NCBI RefSeq assembly: GCF_963966145.1
Contig: NC_091050.1
Coordinates: 14,198,001 to 14,262,000 of the forward strand
Reading direction: 5' to 3'
DNA: 64,000 bases
Source of the DNA: Tenebrio molitor
Taxonomy: Eukaryota; Arthropoda; Insecta; Coleoptera; Tenebrionidae
Shown one piece after another: positions 1-11,500 of the stretch. Made by a program: the position numbers and the translations under genes. Numbering within the stretch: position 1 is the stretch's first letter; each line of letters starts with the position of its first letter. The notes beneath the pieces are model-generated. The model made no database searches and had not been told where the DNA came from. It worked only from the letters and a program-made list of their open reading frames with translations.

Positions 1-934
1 GACAGATCCTGTTTCCGATAGCGATGTATTACACCGCTGTAAATTATAAGCCGCGCCGGCGACATTGATTTCTTTATTATTTCACATTGCAAGTTAATAC
101 CTGGTGCCTGAGGAAACCTCCGCGACGAAAGAAAAGCGGAATGTAAAACAATTTTCCAGAAATTTGCCCCACCGTGCAATTTTTCTCTTCAAAGGAATTC
201 ATTTACCTGCACGACGAGTAATGGCTTCCTCTCCGGTGTTACATTTTCGAAAATTCTAATAAAACGACTTTGTTCCCCCCGTTCGGACGAAATTCTTTTA
301 CGAGATCGCAAACATTAAATCGCGTTACTCCTCGAAGTATGCAGATCGGGGACCCGAGCGCCAAACTCCACCGGGTCCATCAAGGCCGCCTTCATTAAAA
401 ATCAATTTGAAATCAGTATTTTGCGACGGTACTTCTTGAAGATGGCATTTCAAAGAGCGCGTTTCTTATCGATCGTTGTCAGTTCACTTCCGGCCAATAA
501 GTCAATTACAGGGTAGGCTACGGACAATGGCAGTTGGCAGAGCTTCAAGACGCCCATAGTTTGATTTACTGCCGCCAGATAGCGCACCGCAATTTGGTTT
601 GAATATAGATACGTATTTAGGAGGTATCGACTTGAATATAGGCCCACTATTATCGCTGATTTATGCGCAGTCTCCCAAGGCCCCGTTTAATATTTCCCAC
701 AAAATATATATACCCAGCATGTGTGCTTACCTGTAGGCTTCGCTGATGTACTAATAATAATAATAATCTTTCACTCCGAAAATCCAGGCACTCAAACTGA
801 AACAAATTGTATTAAAAGCTTTTGTAAACAATATACTTAAGATTAAAACCAGCTTTGGTCACTAATTCAAGGCCAAATGAGCTTCAAAAAAATTTAAATT
901 AAATAATTTGAACACTTTGAAAGAAAAAATATAT

Positions 935-1334
935 TACAGGGTGTCTCAAAATTCGCGAATTCCGAATTCAGAGCGTTGTAGGGGATCACTTCAGTAACCC
1001 AAATATGAAAATAAAAAAAAAACGGGACTCCCCCCACAAAGATATATTGGTCTGAAAATGCACTCTTTGAACTGCGTTTTCTTCAAAAAGTTCAAAAAGT
1101 TCAGTGTTATTGTTATTTATGGTGTAGATGATTGTGGAAAATAATAACGTAATACAATTTTTTGAAAAATAGCTTTTTTGGAGTAAAAAAATGCTGCTAT
1201 GTATTGAACAAAATTAAAGTGCTTATATCTTCTTCAGGAAGAGCGATTTTTTTTCTAAGTATTTTTCAAGCTCCACTGGGCCCTTCCCTACCACACTCTG
1301 AATTCGGAATTCGCCAATTTTGAAACACCCTGTA
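935..1334. mobile_element. 400-bp MITE with 39-bp terminal inverted repeats
   Basis: The left end begins TACAGGGTGTCTCAAAATTC and the right end, reverse-complemented, begins TACAGGGTGTTTCAAAATTG. The match continues through GCGAATTCCGAATTCAGAG with only two mismatches over about 39 bp. There is no transposase between the ends, so it is a non-autonomous inverted-repeat element. A clear target-site duplication was not found, so the superfamily is left open. Elements with similar TACAGGGTG ends recur in this window at 2121, 37653 and 54573. Confidence 0.8.
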
Positions 1335-1450
1335 TAAAGGTTGATAGTAAAAGGAGCGGTGGACTTTTGAAAGGAATGAAGGAAACAAACAAGAACATAA
1401 ACACACAAGTTTAGTAAGTGTTGGATTTCCATTTTGAAATAACTTGCAGG

Positions 1451-1798
1451 CTAAATGGAAACTATCAATAAATTTAGTGACTTTGTTATGGAGTTGGCCA
1501 TCAAATAAATAGGACAACGGAGCATTAAGCTAGATTTAGAGATGTTATAAGTAAAGGTTAATGGTATTTGGGCGAAGAACCAAATACATAATTGACCTAA
1601 TAAGTCCTCTACATCCCACTTGGAATGTAATATCTTAAATGAGGTTAATAAAAGTAAAATATCTCTTCTAACATGAAGCGGCTCCAAATCAAATTCTTGT
1701 AATAAAACTGTATTATTAAATCCCTTGGACGAGTAATAACCAACTGGGTTCCTGGATAAATATTTTAGGACCGTTCTCTGCACTTTTCCTCTGGAGAC
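1451..1798 (-). pseudogene. Non-LTR retrotransposon (LINE) C-terminal fragment
   Basis: A minus-strand reading frame of about 110 residues has the spacing and residue pattern of the tail of Jockey/CR1-type reverse transcriptase proteins: VQRTVLKYLS near the start, then LEPLHVRRDILLL and FKILHSKWD, and an ending containing RCPIYLMANS. In that family this is the region after the polymerase thumb. No polymerase catalytic motif is present, so the copy is strongly truncated. The call rests on pattern recognition alone and could be wrong about the clade. Confidence 0.5.
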
Positions 1799-2120
1799 AT
1801 TAAGGGAATGTTAAGACACAAAGTATTGTTAAACTACGTGATGTTTTACATAACGAAACTTCAAAGACACATAACGGTAAAATAATATTATCAAAGTGCC
1901 AGTTAAATTGTTAATTTAAATGTTAATTCAAAATGTCTATCAACGTCTTTTACCCATTTAGAGCGACGAAATAGAAATGCACCGACTAATAAAAGATTTA
2001 TCACTCCTAAAGTCTCGTTGTCGGTATATTACTATTTATTTACGATGACTCCAGTAGAGCTGGTAAGCGAAGGCCGCCCGCCCATAAGCCTGATAGTCCC
2101 CTCGGCTCGACTTTTGCTAT

Positions 2121-2580
2121 ACAGGGTGTTATTGAAAGTTGTACAGATATTTTAGCCACGAGCTACTGGCTTCATGTAGAACTCGGAAAAAATATTTAAA
2201 AAACTCTATGTCAAAAAATAAAATGACATTTATTTTTGTGCTACAATTTTTTTTAATTGCTTTTAGTCTTCTACGTTATCAAACAACCTCGTAGGTAAAA
2301 TTTCGGCACATTTTAAAAATACACCCTGTATATCATATTTTATAAAACGTACACCAATGCGGTTTCCTTGTTTTAAAGCATATTTCCTATAGGTTACTTC
2401 GCATTGGCGTACATTTTATAAAGCATGATATACAGGGTGAATTTTTAAAATGTGCCGAAATTTTACCTACGAGATTGTAAGACAACGTAGAAAACTAAAA
2501 GCAATTTAAAAAATTGTAGCTCAAAAAATAAATGTCATTTTACTTTTTGACATAGAATTTTTTAGATATTATTCTCTTTC
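2121..2580. repeat. Head-to-head pair of inverted-repeat element copies
   Basis: One copy runs from TACAGGGTGTTATTG near 2122 to CACCCTGTATAT near 2338. A second, inverted copy starts at about 2427 (ATATACAGGGTGAATT) and runs to about 2580, lacking its outer end. About 150 bp of the two copies are near-perfect reverse complements; for example TAAAATTTCGGCACATTTTA at 2297 is mirrored near 2450. The 90-bp spacer carries a smaller inverted repeat (CGTACACCAATGCG near 2349 and CGCATTGGCGTAC near 2402). Transcripts across it could form a long hairpin. Confidence 0.75.
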
Positions 2581-4435
2581 TAATGTATAATAATAAAGAA
2601 AATTGAAAATACATGCTTTACAAAAATGCGGGAGGGGCCAGGATATTTTTATGATACCTCTGTTACCATTTGAAGATCTGCATGATTCTATTTCTGCAGT
2701 TAAATAAGAAATCTGCAAATGTATATTTTACAACGATGGTAGAGCTAGAGGCACTAGGAGATCTTTTACATTAAAATTAGCGATACCTCTGTAACCTTTT
2801 GAACTAAATGTAATCTGTAAACTACCTTTCAAAGACTTTATTGCTCTACCTCTAATAGAGTTTAAAAAAATTGAAAAATACGTTTTGCTGAAATTGTAGA
2901 GTTATCGACACTTTTCATCTCATCGCAAAGTTTCTTTGATGTGAAATCTTTTTAAGAAAAAATTTTATTACATGTCACGTCGCGAACTTTCTACCTTCAA
3001 ATCTTCAACCACTTTAAAACTACCGTCTGCTGTCATATCTAACTGTAGAAAGAAAATCTATCGATTACATCTAAGGGTTTTTAAATTTTTCATCTTGAAG
3101 ATAAATCTCACCTGGAATTCCATTGGTCTATTTATATAAGACCACGATTTTTTGCCCGCGTTCGTAACATGGAGAAAATGGACATGGAAGTGAACAATGG
3201 CAAAAACAAGCTTTTGTGTAGTTTATAAATGAGAGATTGTGGACTCAGAACTGTTTTACACTAGTTTGACAATCGCAGAAATGTTGGTCGTTGATGGCAA
3301 ACTTATTAGTTATGTCGGACACTGAATTAAAGAAAGCGGAGCCTCTTGCACGATCCTATCGGCGTCATTTGCACAATGAGTCCGTATTTGCAGGGTATTT
3401 GTCAGAAGTTCATTTTTGAGTTAAATTTCCCAGTGGAGGAGAAAACTGAGTCGTCCCTTGAATACCGGATTCGGTCCGGATGAAGTAATTGACATTCAAA
3501 TCACTGCAAGTCTGGGAGGAAAAAATTAGAAGACACAAGAAATGAGATCCGGCGACGAGACGATCAACCGAATATCGGACTTAATTCCTAGAACGAGCAG
3601 CGATTTGCATCTCTTCCGCCATTAAACTGTCAAGCGGAGACATTAGTGGAGTATTAAGAAAGTGGAACGACTGGTACTCGGTCGGACGTCCCGGATAATT
3701 GGCTTCGTTACTTATCCCGAAGAATAAAGCAACAAGCCGACCTGCTTGCTCCAGCGAAATCAAGAATATCACCGAATTTCTTGTATTTTTCTTGCGCGCT
3801 TCGAATTTGCACAGCAGCCAAATCCAATTTCGTTATTTATCCAGAAGTTCGGCGAAACAAATCTGATAATGGCGCAAGCGCGACCCACCTAACGAACTTC
3901 AATCGGAATTAACTCGACACGTCGACGCAATAATAATTTGGCGTCGATTGAAAATCAGCGCCGGTTGATGCGTCCGTTCGGATGATGCGGAGGCTTTGTC
4001 GCAGCCCCACCGCGACGTTGCCGCGGCCTCATCCATCATTTGAATTATAATTTTGTATATTCCGTTTGACAGTTCAAAGAAAACAAGGTGATGCGTGAGA
4101 ATTTATCACCATCAAGAACCACGCCTGGAGAACACTTCCCGGGAACTGTGTCAACACGCACGCCGAGAGATTGACCGGCGACAAAGAAGCGCAAATAATA
4201 TTTGCCGATGGAAAGGAATTACAAAGAGGGCGAATATCCGACGTCGATGGATTCGTAATGGAACTAGCACGACGCCGTCCCCTCGATTTATGAAGTCATT
4301 CTCGCGACCAAGACGTGTTGCTGAGGCGGCGGAAATACAAGGCCACACTTAATATTTTTTAAGAAGAACTGGTGATGATCGCTGACTTATCAGGTTTAAA
4401 AGTCGTTTGCCCAATGTCTTCCAATAATATTTGCG

Positions 4436-4718
4436 GAGCGACGAATGACAGACACCAATCGATAGATCCCACTTGATTGGAGTGTTGTGCTAAAACACTG
4501 AAAGTCTTCCACTTTTAAAGTGGTGCCCAAAGTGTTGGACTTGGTTGTTGTTTAAAACTTCACTACCTCCGCCATTGTGTTGCTCGAATCGCCCGTTAAG
4601 ACCTATCTTTTTGATTGCGAGCCACTCTTTTATTGTAAACTGTTTTATAATGAACTTTGTGGGCTTGTGAGAACACATTTTACCCATTTGAGTCAAGAGT
4701 ACTGGTTTTATTACCTTT
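4436..4718. repeat. Dispersed repeat family A, copy 1
   Basis: This stretch matches 7691-7938 in the same orientation. Shared blocks include CGAATGACAGAC at the left, GTTAAGACCTATCT in the middle and TGTTTTATAATGAA near the right end, finishing near TTTTATTACCTT. Divergence and small indels show both copies are old. No reading frame is conserved between them. Confidence 0.7.
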
Positions 4719-4840
4719 CCCTCTTGCGGAGCACTCGACGAGCTTCATAACGAGTTGGCACGATCTGACATGACTTACATTTTTTCTCCACGCCTATTAA
4801 AAATGAATGAAATTATAATGTATAGTCTACTACTCACGTA

Positions 4841-4945
4841 TTATTCACTCGGACGATTCCACCACTCGCCTACGGCTCGTGTTGCAATTTTCATCCTCTT
4901 GAATAGCCATCATTATACGCTCATTGAAGAATGTACTATTCTGTT
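4841..4945. repeat. Dispersed repeat family B, copy 1 (inverted relative to copy 2)
   Basis: About 105 bp here are the reverse complement of 10262-10366. The shared core reads CCACTCGCCTACGGCTCGTG, flanked by TTATTCACTCGGA on one side and CATCATTATACGC plus GAAGAATGTACTA on the other. The two copies sit 5.4 kb apart inside the presumed neuroligin intron. Confidence 0.8.
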
Positions 4946-5137
4946 GCTTCTGGTTTGGAAAGTGGCGCAATAATCCATTCTGCAATACTAATAACGTCTA
5001 TTCTCAAACTTCTTGATCTTCTCTGTTGATTATGCAACTTCCCAATGTCGTTGTTTTATGCAACATGTGGGATGCTCACACAGATTCCAATAAATTTTTA
5101 ATAATAATCTGTTTAAAGGAATCCAATTCATAAAGTG

Positions 5138-5400
5138 CAAAAATGATGGATGCGATATTAAAGACAAGAAAATCATAAATTTGATTGATATATTGGTTTC
5201 GTACGCTGAATCAAATATATTGTATTTTATGGACATGTACAAAGGAAACCATTAAACTCCATCTCTGTCTTTACATTGAAAAATGTCAATTTATAAATTA
5301 TGAAAATGGTGGATGCGCCAGGAGATATAAAATTAAATTTGTCTATAAGTAAATGGAAAATAATTACATTTATGGATTTTTCTGCGATAGAATGAATGAC
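5138..5400. repeat. Dispersed repeat family C (GGTGGATGCGCC core)
   Basis: Two cores, ATGATGGATGCGAT near 5141 and ATGGTGGATGCGCCAGG near 5306, lie about 170 bp apart. Each is followed by an AT-rich tail with phrases such as ATGGATTTTTCTGCGATAGA. The same core recurs at about 10049, 10933, 11617, 19661 and 19845, and in reverse near 17836 and 19335. Confidence 0.6.
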
Positions 5401-6263
5401 GAGACCATATTAGGGTGGTTATGGACAATTTTATCGCTTGCAAGTGAAGTTTGCACAACGAGGCCGTAGGTCGAGTGTGTAATGGCATAAATGCAATCAT
5501 TATTAGTTATTATATACGTAATAGTATCCCATGTAGTAGTATCGACGGCAGCTCAGAATGTTTTAAAATCGACATATTTTTATTTAAAAAAGAAAATTCA
5601 ATTCAAAGCCACAACAAATCATAGCAACTACCTAAACAATAAAATTTGTATAGTCATTTTCGTGAAAGTTTGCAGAAAAAGAATGAGTTTTTTTGGACGA
5701 AATCTCGATAGTAAGGCAGAAGTGACAGCATCAATCGTTATTTTCGTTCTAGTTTCTGAAAAATCACTTGCTTGATTCCATTTAGTATTTCGGCTTTAAT
5801 ACTTTAAATTTTTAGTTTGCCGCACGGCGTGCAACAAAGCGTTCATTACCACACGGCATGCGGTGAAGTAACTGTAACGTGTGGGATAGATAAGATGTAT
5901 CGCACGGCTCTAATATCGATTTACAAAACAAATGTTGCCGTCTTTATAATCCTTCAGCATAACGCCAGATATAATCCTATCGTCCATTTGCTCTCTTTTC
6001 TCTTGAATTCTTTTGTACCTCCTTCTTGGGCTATACTTTCACCTTGACGTAGCGTGGCATTACTTCACTGTGGCGTTATGCTAATGTATGCACCGAAGCA
6101 ACCGAATCATAAGACTGCATTTAAAACAATTGAAGAATAATTATTATTGTTCTTCTAGTTCTAGACAGTCGTAGAAAAAATATTGTATATGGAAGTCATA
6201 CTTAACATGTGTTTTTTACTAATTACTCAGACTTCCCATTCGTTAATAGATATTTACGATACA

Positions 6264-6350
6264 AGTGGGATAAGAGCATTATTAACAAACGAGGTGAAAT
6301 CGAGTTGTGTAATCACACAAGTTTGTTAATGATGCGTTATCACACTGTAT
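6264..6350. repeat. Short inverted repeat (hairpin)
   Basis: The arm GCATTATTAACAAAC near 6276 is matched by GTTTGTTAATGATGC near 6321, extended outward by GATAA and TTATC. Between them sits a second small palindrome (TTGTGTAATCACACAA). The TGGGATAAG phrase at the left edge resembles the palindromic units at 7165-7515, so this may be a decayed relative of that array. Confidence 0.55.
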
Positions 6351-6630
6351 TGTACAATATTTTATCTACAACCGCCCAGAATTTAAGAAAAATCTTTTTT
6401 TCTAGCGAAATGAGAATCGACCACTACTAATAACCAAGAATTTAATATAGTAGGTAAAAATTCACAACAACTGTCTTCATCGGGAGTTCATTTAACAAAT
6501 TGCAAAAATTGTGTAATTAAAATTTATAAAAAAAATAGTTATATCAATTGTTCTTGTAGTTAAATGTTTATAAAATTAACGGTATTTAAAATATATTTAT
6601 TAAAATTTAATATAAAATAACATTTTTAAT

Positions 6631-7098
6631 TTACAATGCGAAAATTTCCGATAATAATGCGGAATCTGGAAAAGTGCCCCGAATGCTTGCAGCGTTTCCA
6701 CGTTGAATGGCAAGGGAAATCCTCTCAAAAAGGAATTTCTTAGATTTTGAATCCCCTGATTCCGCGATAAGTCGGTCTCCGATGACATTAATGAAATCTA
6801 TTGTTTCTTTGCACCAAGGGCCTAAGGTTTCAAAGGCTAAACCTTTAAATATGTAGTTTGACGAAATAATTGAACGATATTTGTTATGTTTGCGTTTGCA
6901 AGCCATTTCAGCGGCAAAACCTGAGACTTCAGATGTTTTCAATACGTAACTGTCTGCAAGTGTATCTACGACAGTAACGTCCCAAACCAAAGGTTGACCT
7001 TTATTCCACGGTACTAAAGTCATCCCATCAGGGCGTTTTCCGTCATCACGAGATAGTCCGTTTGGTTCTAAAGTTGAATTAACATGAATAGAAGTCAA
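6631..7098 (-). pseudogene. Transposon-derived open reading frame fragment
   Basis: About 155 residues remain open on the minus strand and end at a stop at 6631. The segment GLSRDDGKRPDGMTLVPW followed by LVWDVTVVDTLADSYV resembles the C-terminal part of repeated-element proteins that are common in invertebrate genomes. The RPD...WDVTV spacing suggests a PD-(D/E)XK-type nuclease fold, but that is inference. The 3' end of the same element recurs near 19208-19262, sharing GGAATCTGGAAAAGTGCCCC, which supports a mobile origin. No upstream catalytic domain is present, so it is a truncated copy in the neuroligin intron, not a host gene. Confidence 0.5.
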
Positions 7099-7164
7099 AG
7101 AATAAAATAGAATAGAATAAAAAATATAAAATTTAAATTTTGATTAATTGGTTGTTATTATAAA

Positions 7165-7515
7165 AAAGCGTGCGGTAATGTAAATGCGTGTGGTAATGAA
7201 AATGCGTGCGGTAATGAAGTTCTTATCTACGCCCGTGGGATAAATAACACTTATCCCATCTATTTTGCGTGAGATAAGAACTCATTATAAAAAGCGTGCG
7301 GTAATGAAAATTCGTGCGGTAATGAAGATCTTATCTACGCCCGTGGGATAAATGACACTTATCCCATCTATTTTGCGAGAGATAAGAACTTATTATAAAA
7401 AAGCGTGCGGTAATGAAAATACGTGTGGTAATGCAAATGCGTCCGGTAATGATGTTCTTATCTCACGCAAAATGGATGGGATAAGTGTTATTTATCCCAC
7501 AGGCGTAGATAAAGA
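7165..7515. repeat. Tandem array of palindromic units
   Basis: Three units of roughly 120-125 bp contain runs of GCGTGCGGTAATG-like words (near 7169, 7297 and 7404) followed by a palindromic module. The module is bounded by GTTCTTATCT and AGATAAGAAC in the first unit, with TGGGATAA and TTATCCCA inside. Units 1 and 2 carry the asymmetric inner spacer in one orientation (ACGCCCG then TATTTTGCG). In unit 3 the core is reversed (CACGCAAAATGGATGGGATA, later CAGGCGTAGATAA). Confidence 0.8.
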
Positions 7516-7554
7516 AATATTAGCACACGTTGCACACGTTAGTAAGTTCTAGAG

Positions 7555-7689
7555 TTTCCAATATTTTCTTTCAACCTTGAGAACTGAGCAATCAATCCGT
7601 GATGTAACCCAGATACAATTTTCCTTTCAATTTCTTTACTTTCACCTTCTGTTTCATTTTTCTGTGCAGCTTCTGAGTCTAAAAGCCTT
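7555..7689. repeat. Dispersed repeat family D, copy 1
   Basis: TTTCCAATATTTTCTTTCAA with TGAGCAATCAATCCGTGATG, ending near AAAAGCCTTTGTCGCC, is a diverged match to 9790-9965, which has ATATTTTCTTCTAACCTGAA and CAATGATCCATCACGCAAC and ends near AAGGCCTTTGTTACAATTGT. The tail also matches 11861-11885. A weak minus-strand reading frame here is probably ancestral element coding sequence; no protein family was recognised. Confidence 0.45.
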
Positions 7690-7690
7690 T

Positions 7691-7938
7691 GTCGCCGAAT
7701 GACAGACGCCAGTCCACAGATCCCACTCGACTGTAGTGTTCTGTTAAACACCACCAAGTGGTGCAATTCCAAACTTCAGTACCTCTCCATTGTATCCCTC
7801 GAATCGTCCGTTAAGACCTATCTCTTTTGATTGCTCGTCACTTTTCAATTGTAAATTGTTTTATAATGAAGTTTGCGGGGCTGTAGGCGCATCTAAGCTC
7901 TCCGAGTGAAGAGTATCTTTTTTACTTTTATTACCTTG
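7691..7938. repeat. Dispersed repeat family A, copy 2
   Basis: Direct-orientation match to 4436-4718: CGAATGACAGACGCC, then CGTCCGTTAAGACCTATCTC and TGTTTTATAATGAAGTTTGC, finishing at TTTTATTACCTTGTC. It lies immediately after family D copy 1, so both may be parts of one larger element. Confidence 0.7.
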
Positions 7939-8301
7939 TCGTTTATTTTTACGTCGGCAATTGTCGGGCTTAATAACGAATTATTTGGCAAACGGCCGCC
8001 GCCGTTGGAAATTAAAAACGATCTTGACTTGAATTATAATTAGACGGTGCAAGTTAGTTCGCTCGAAAATTGCTGAAATGTGTGTCTAGAGCGAGCGGTT
8101 CATTTCCTTACTTCCAGCCCGTTGCTAAGAAGACAAATGCAAATGTCCTCTTATTGCATCATATTAATTACCTCGCCGGTCGTCCTCCCCGGAAATACGA
8201 AAGCAATTCCATTAAAACTCCACTCTAATGGATAAAATCAACAAACGTGTTTAGCTCCGGCGTCACCTCGTCGATCGCCCTAATTAGCGTCCTTGTTCCA
8301 G

Positions 8302-8562
8302 GTGTGCTGTTCCACAGAGCCATCCTCATGTCGGGCTCGGCCCTCTCCCCTTGGGCGTTAATCCAGGAGCCGTCCCGATATGCCGCTCAAGTGGCCATCC
8401 ACGCAAACTGCTCACCAGAACTGCCACATCCCCACCTGCTCAAGTGCCTTCGAGAGAGACCCCTGGAAACGCTCTTGTCTACGCCCGTCATCGCGCCCGA
8501 ATTCGCCTTCGCTTTCGGGCCGAGCGTCGATGGGGTTGTCATCGATACTGGAGAACCTCCAG
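8302..8562 (+). CDS. Neuroligin exon (mid esterase-like domain)
   Basis: The acceptor CTTGTTCCAG ends at 8301 and the donor AG/GTAATT begins at 8563. The exon enters in phase 1 (it needs one base from upstream) and encodes VLFHRAILMSG, the strand after the nucleophile elbow, then LLKCLRERPLETLL and AFGPSVDGVVIDTGEPPG. It ends in phase 1 and joins the 12785 exon to give EPPGDNPHYNEF. No in-frame stop occurs. Confidence 0.9.
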
Positions 8563-11500
8563 GTAATTCCACGTTCGCCGTAAACCAATTATTCCACGGA
8601 AATTGGGGGATCCACTCGATGATTTTACTTAATAAACCGCAAACAGAGCCTTTCGACGCGACATAATCGACGCTACACTACGTCTGATTGGATCCCAACA
8701 ACCCGTCCTTCGAGGACGACCCACCAAAAATAATATTGGCGGATTCCGATGTGTTTGCGAATAAACATAAAAGGCAGGAACCGACGTAAATTAATTTCCA
8801 CAATCCTCTCCAAAGAATTTCCTACAGCAGGAATAGTCACGGGTCGAGAACGTCCCCTTGCAACACGCCCAAACTTCTAATTGTGATTGTTCTTTAACGA
8901 TCTGTTGCTAATCCTGTCGCACAGCGTCCAGGATTTTTATTTATTCAACGGGACACGGGAAGCCACCCTTTTTTGTCCGCATCAAAATTTAATATCCATG
9001 TTGTGCGCATTCACAATTAACCAAACCGCACTGTGCCTGTACATTTATACAGGTTTAAATTAACAAAACAAATATTTCATCTATCATGCATAAGTAACAA
9101 ATCCCTCTTGTTCGTCCTAACTATTAAATTTCACAAACAAATACTGCGGTTCTTTCATTAGGCCGTCCCCACGCGTGCCAATTATTAAAAATGGACCGCA
9201 GCTGGGTTGGTTTTTGTCGAAATTCGTCTTTAAAATATGCAACACGGTCGAAAAGAGGGTTGCGCGGTAAAGCCGGCCACTTATCTTTTTTTCTTCGAGA
9301 TATCTCTCGACTAATCAAATAATTAGGGCCTTTGTTAAAAATTGGCCGTACTTTATCTTTGGGTGTCCTTTAAGAGGGACGCGGAATTTTTTGCTGGCTC
9401 GAAGCTATGTACTAATAACGTAAATTACCGAATCGTACGCACGAAAGCTCCCCCGGAACGTTTCATTAAGTCCGGTTGTTACAGTTTTAAGACTCACGAA
9501 ACTGCAACAAATCTGGGGGACTAAGAGCACATCATGAGTGTATTGTGCGGCGAATACAACCTTAATAATAATTAATACCAAGACAAATGAAATAAAAATG
9601 TTATTTATGGCGGTGGGGGATCTCTATAAGGCCCAAATTGATTACGGCCATTAGTTATATTGACACCCCCTAAACAATATTAGCGACGGGGTCAGCACGC
9701 CCAAGAAATATAAATTCCATTCTGTAGGTGAGATTAAAGGGAATGAGGGCGGGCCGGGGCTCAACGGTTCACATTTTGTTCACTCACGATATTTTCTTCT
9801 AACCTGAAAACAGAAGCGGCCCAATGATCCATCACGCAACAAAAATACCTTTCCCTTTCAACTTCTTGGCTTGCATCTTTCCTTTCAACTGGCCGTGGAG
9901 TTTTTCCTCTTCTAACTTCATATTTCTAAGGCCTTTGTTACAATTGTCTCCGATGGCCAACTTAATAAGTGGAAAACCTATAAATTGTCAAGCTGGAAAA
10001 ATGTACAAACAATTTGTAGATTTCGCTGGGATAAAAATACCAACGCCAAAAATGGTGGATGCGCAGGGTTAGAGAGGAAACTGGATTTCGCACGATAAAT
10101 GCAATTAATTAGTCATAAAAATGATATTTTATAAATTCAGTGCAGAAATAAATAGGGTCGTAAATATCTGTCTATATTTTTGAAACAAATTTTCTCCCAA
10201 GACTGAATCTTAAATCATTTATTAAAATCCTTTCCATCTGTCACCTGTTGGATAATGTGTAGAGTAGTACATTCTTCAACCAGCGTATAATGATGGCTAT
10301 TATTCAAAAGGATGAAAATTTCAACACGAGCCGTAGGCGAGTGGTGGAATCATCCGAGTGAATAATAGCCATTATAAGCGACTTAAAAACTATACTTTCT
10401 CCACGGTTATACCTACGAAGAAAAAAACAATCTTTAAAAATTGTATTTAATTTGGCTTTTAATATTTGACAATTAAAAGTGTGCCTCGTTTAGCGGTTTC
10501 TATGCGATGTGCGATTTATTGTTTACCAACGCATCCGATTGGCAATCGGCCGGTGATAGAATGTAAATACGACGAATGGATTGGGACAGCCGTGCCAGAT
10601 TAGGAATGTTTGTTGTGGAAATTAGAAACAATAAAAATTTTGTTCTACAGATTTTATTAAGGAAAACAAAATATCTGATGTTTACTTAACAAAATGTCTT
10701 TTTTATAAGCATTACGAGTACATAGCTCATACAACTTTTTTTTTTAATCCGGAAACCCATTTACTTTCGACCTGAAATTTTCCTTTTATATCTTTATATT
10801 TACAAAGCTTTTGCCGAGAACATAGAACAGAAAAGAAGCACCCATAAAAATTGTTATTGATGCATTTTGTAGTTGCCAACAGACAAAGCAAATTGCACAT
10901 CTCTATATCTAGCAATTTGTTCATCATTAAAGTGGTGGATGCGCCGGGATTTATAAAAAACGAAAATTGTGCTTGACAACTAGATGAAATATGAAAATTG
11001 TTTTCTATGGATTTTGCGGTGGTAGAACAAATAGAGAAAACCGCACATTTCTGTCTAATATTCATTTAAAAAAGTTCCGGATATTACATAGGGAAACCTT
11101 GACACGTTAGTTGGTTTGAAAACTGAATAAAATACCGAGGGATCAAAATGAAAACAAATCGAGAGTGCTACCTCGTCTTTTATTTTAGTCAAAAATTTGT
11201 CTTTGAGTCATACGCATAATTATACTTGGTATGCACAGGCGTTTTATTGGTTGCCTACCTCGAAAAATCTATTATTAATTAATTCGTACTTTATCATCAT
11301 TTTACCACTTATTCAGGAATAATAATTGTTGCTTACAATTGCAGACTTTGCCGAAATCAAAAAGTTGTTTCTAGGTTAGCAACAGCACATCGTTGACATT
11401 TCTTTGACATTTCAGCGAAAAATCTGCTCACTAGTGGCGTCGCGTTTGGCAATAAAACTGGTAAATTACCCATTCTTAGGAATGTAACATGCTGTCTTGT

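Larger units (their letters stand above)
1..8301 (+). other. Probable neuroligin intron, repeat-rich
   Basis: No neuroligin exon was found here, although the first visible exon at 8302 starts in the middle of the esterase-like domain and needs a preceding exon ending in phase 1. The N-terminal half of the gene therefore probably lies upstream of the window and this stretch is intron. It contains inverted-repeat elements (935-1334, 2121-2580), a retrotransposon fragment (about 1451-1798), paired dispersed repeats (4436-4718, 7691-7938, 4841-4945), a transposon-derived reading frame (6631-7098) and palindromic tandem repeats (7165-7515). Positions 1-934 and 2600-4430 show nothing I can name. 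Confidence 0.55.
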
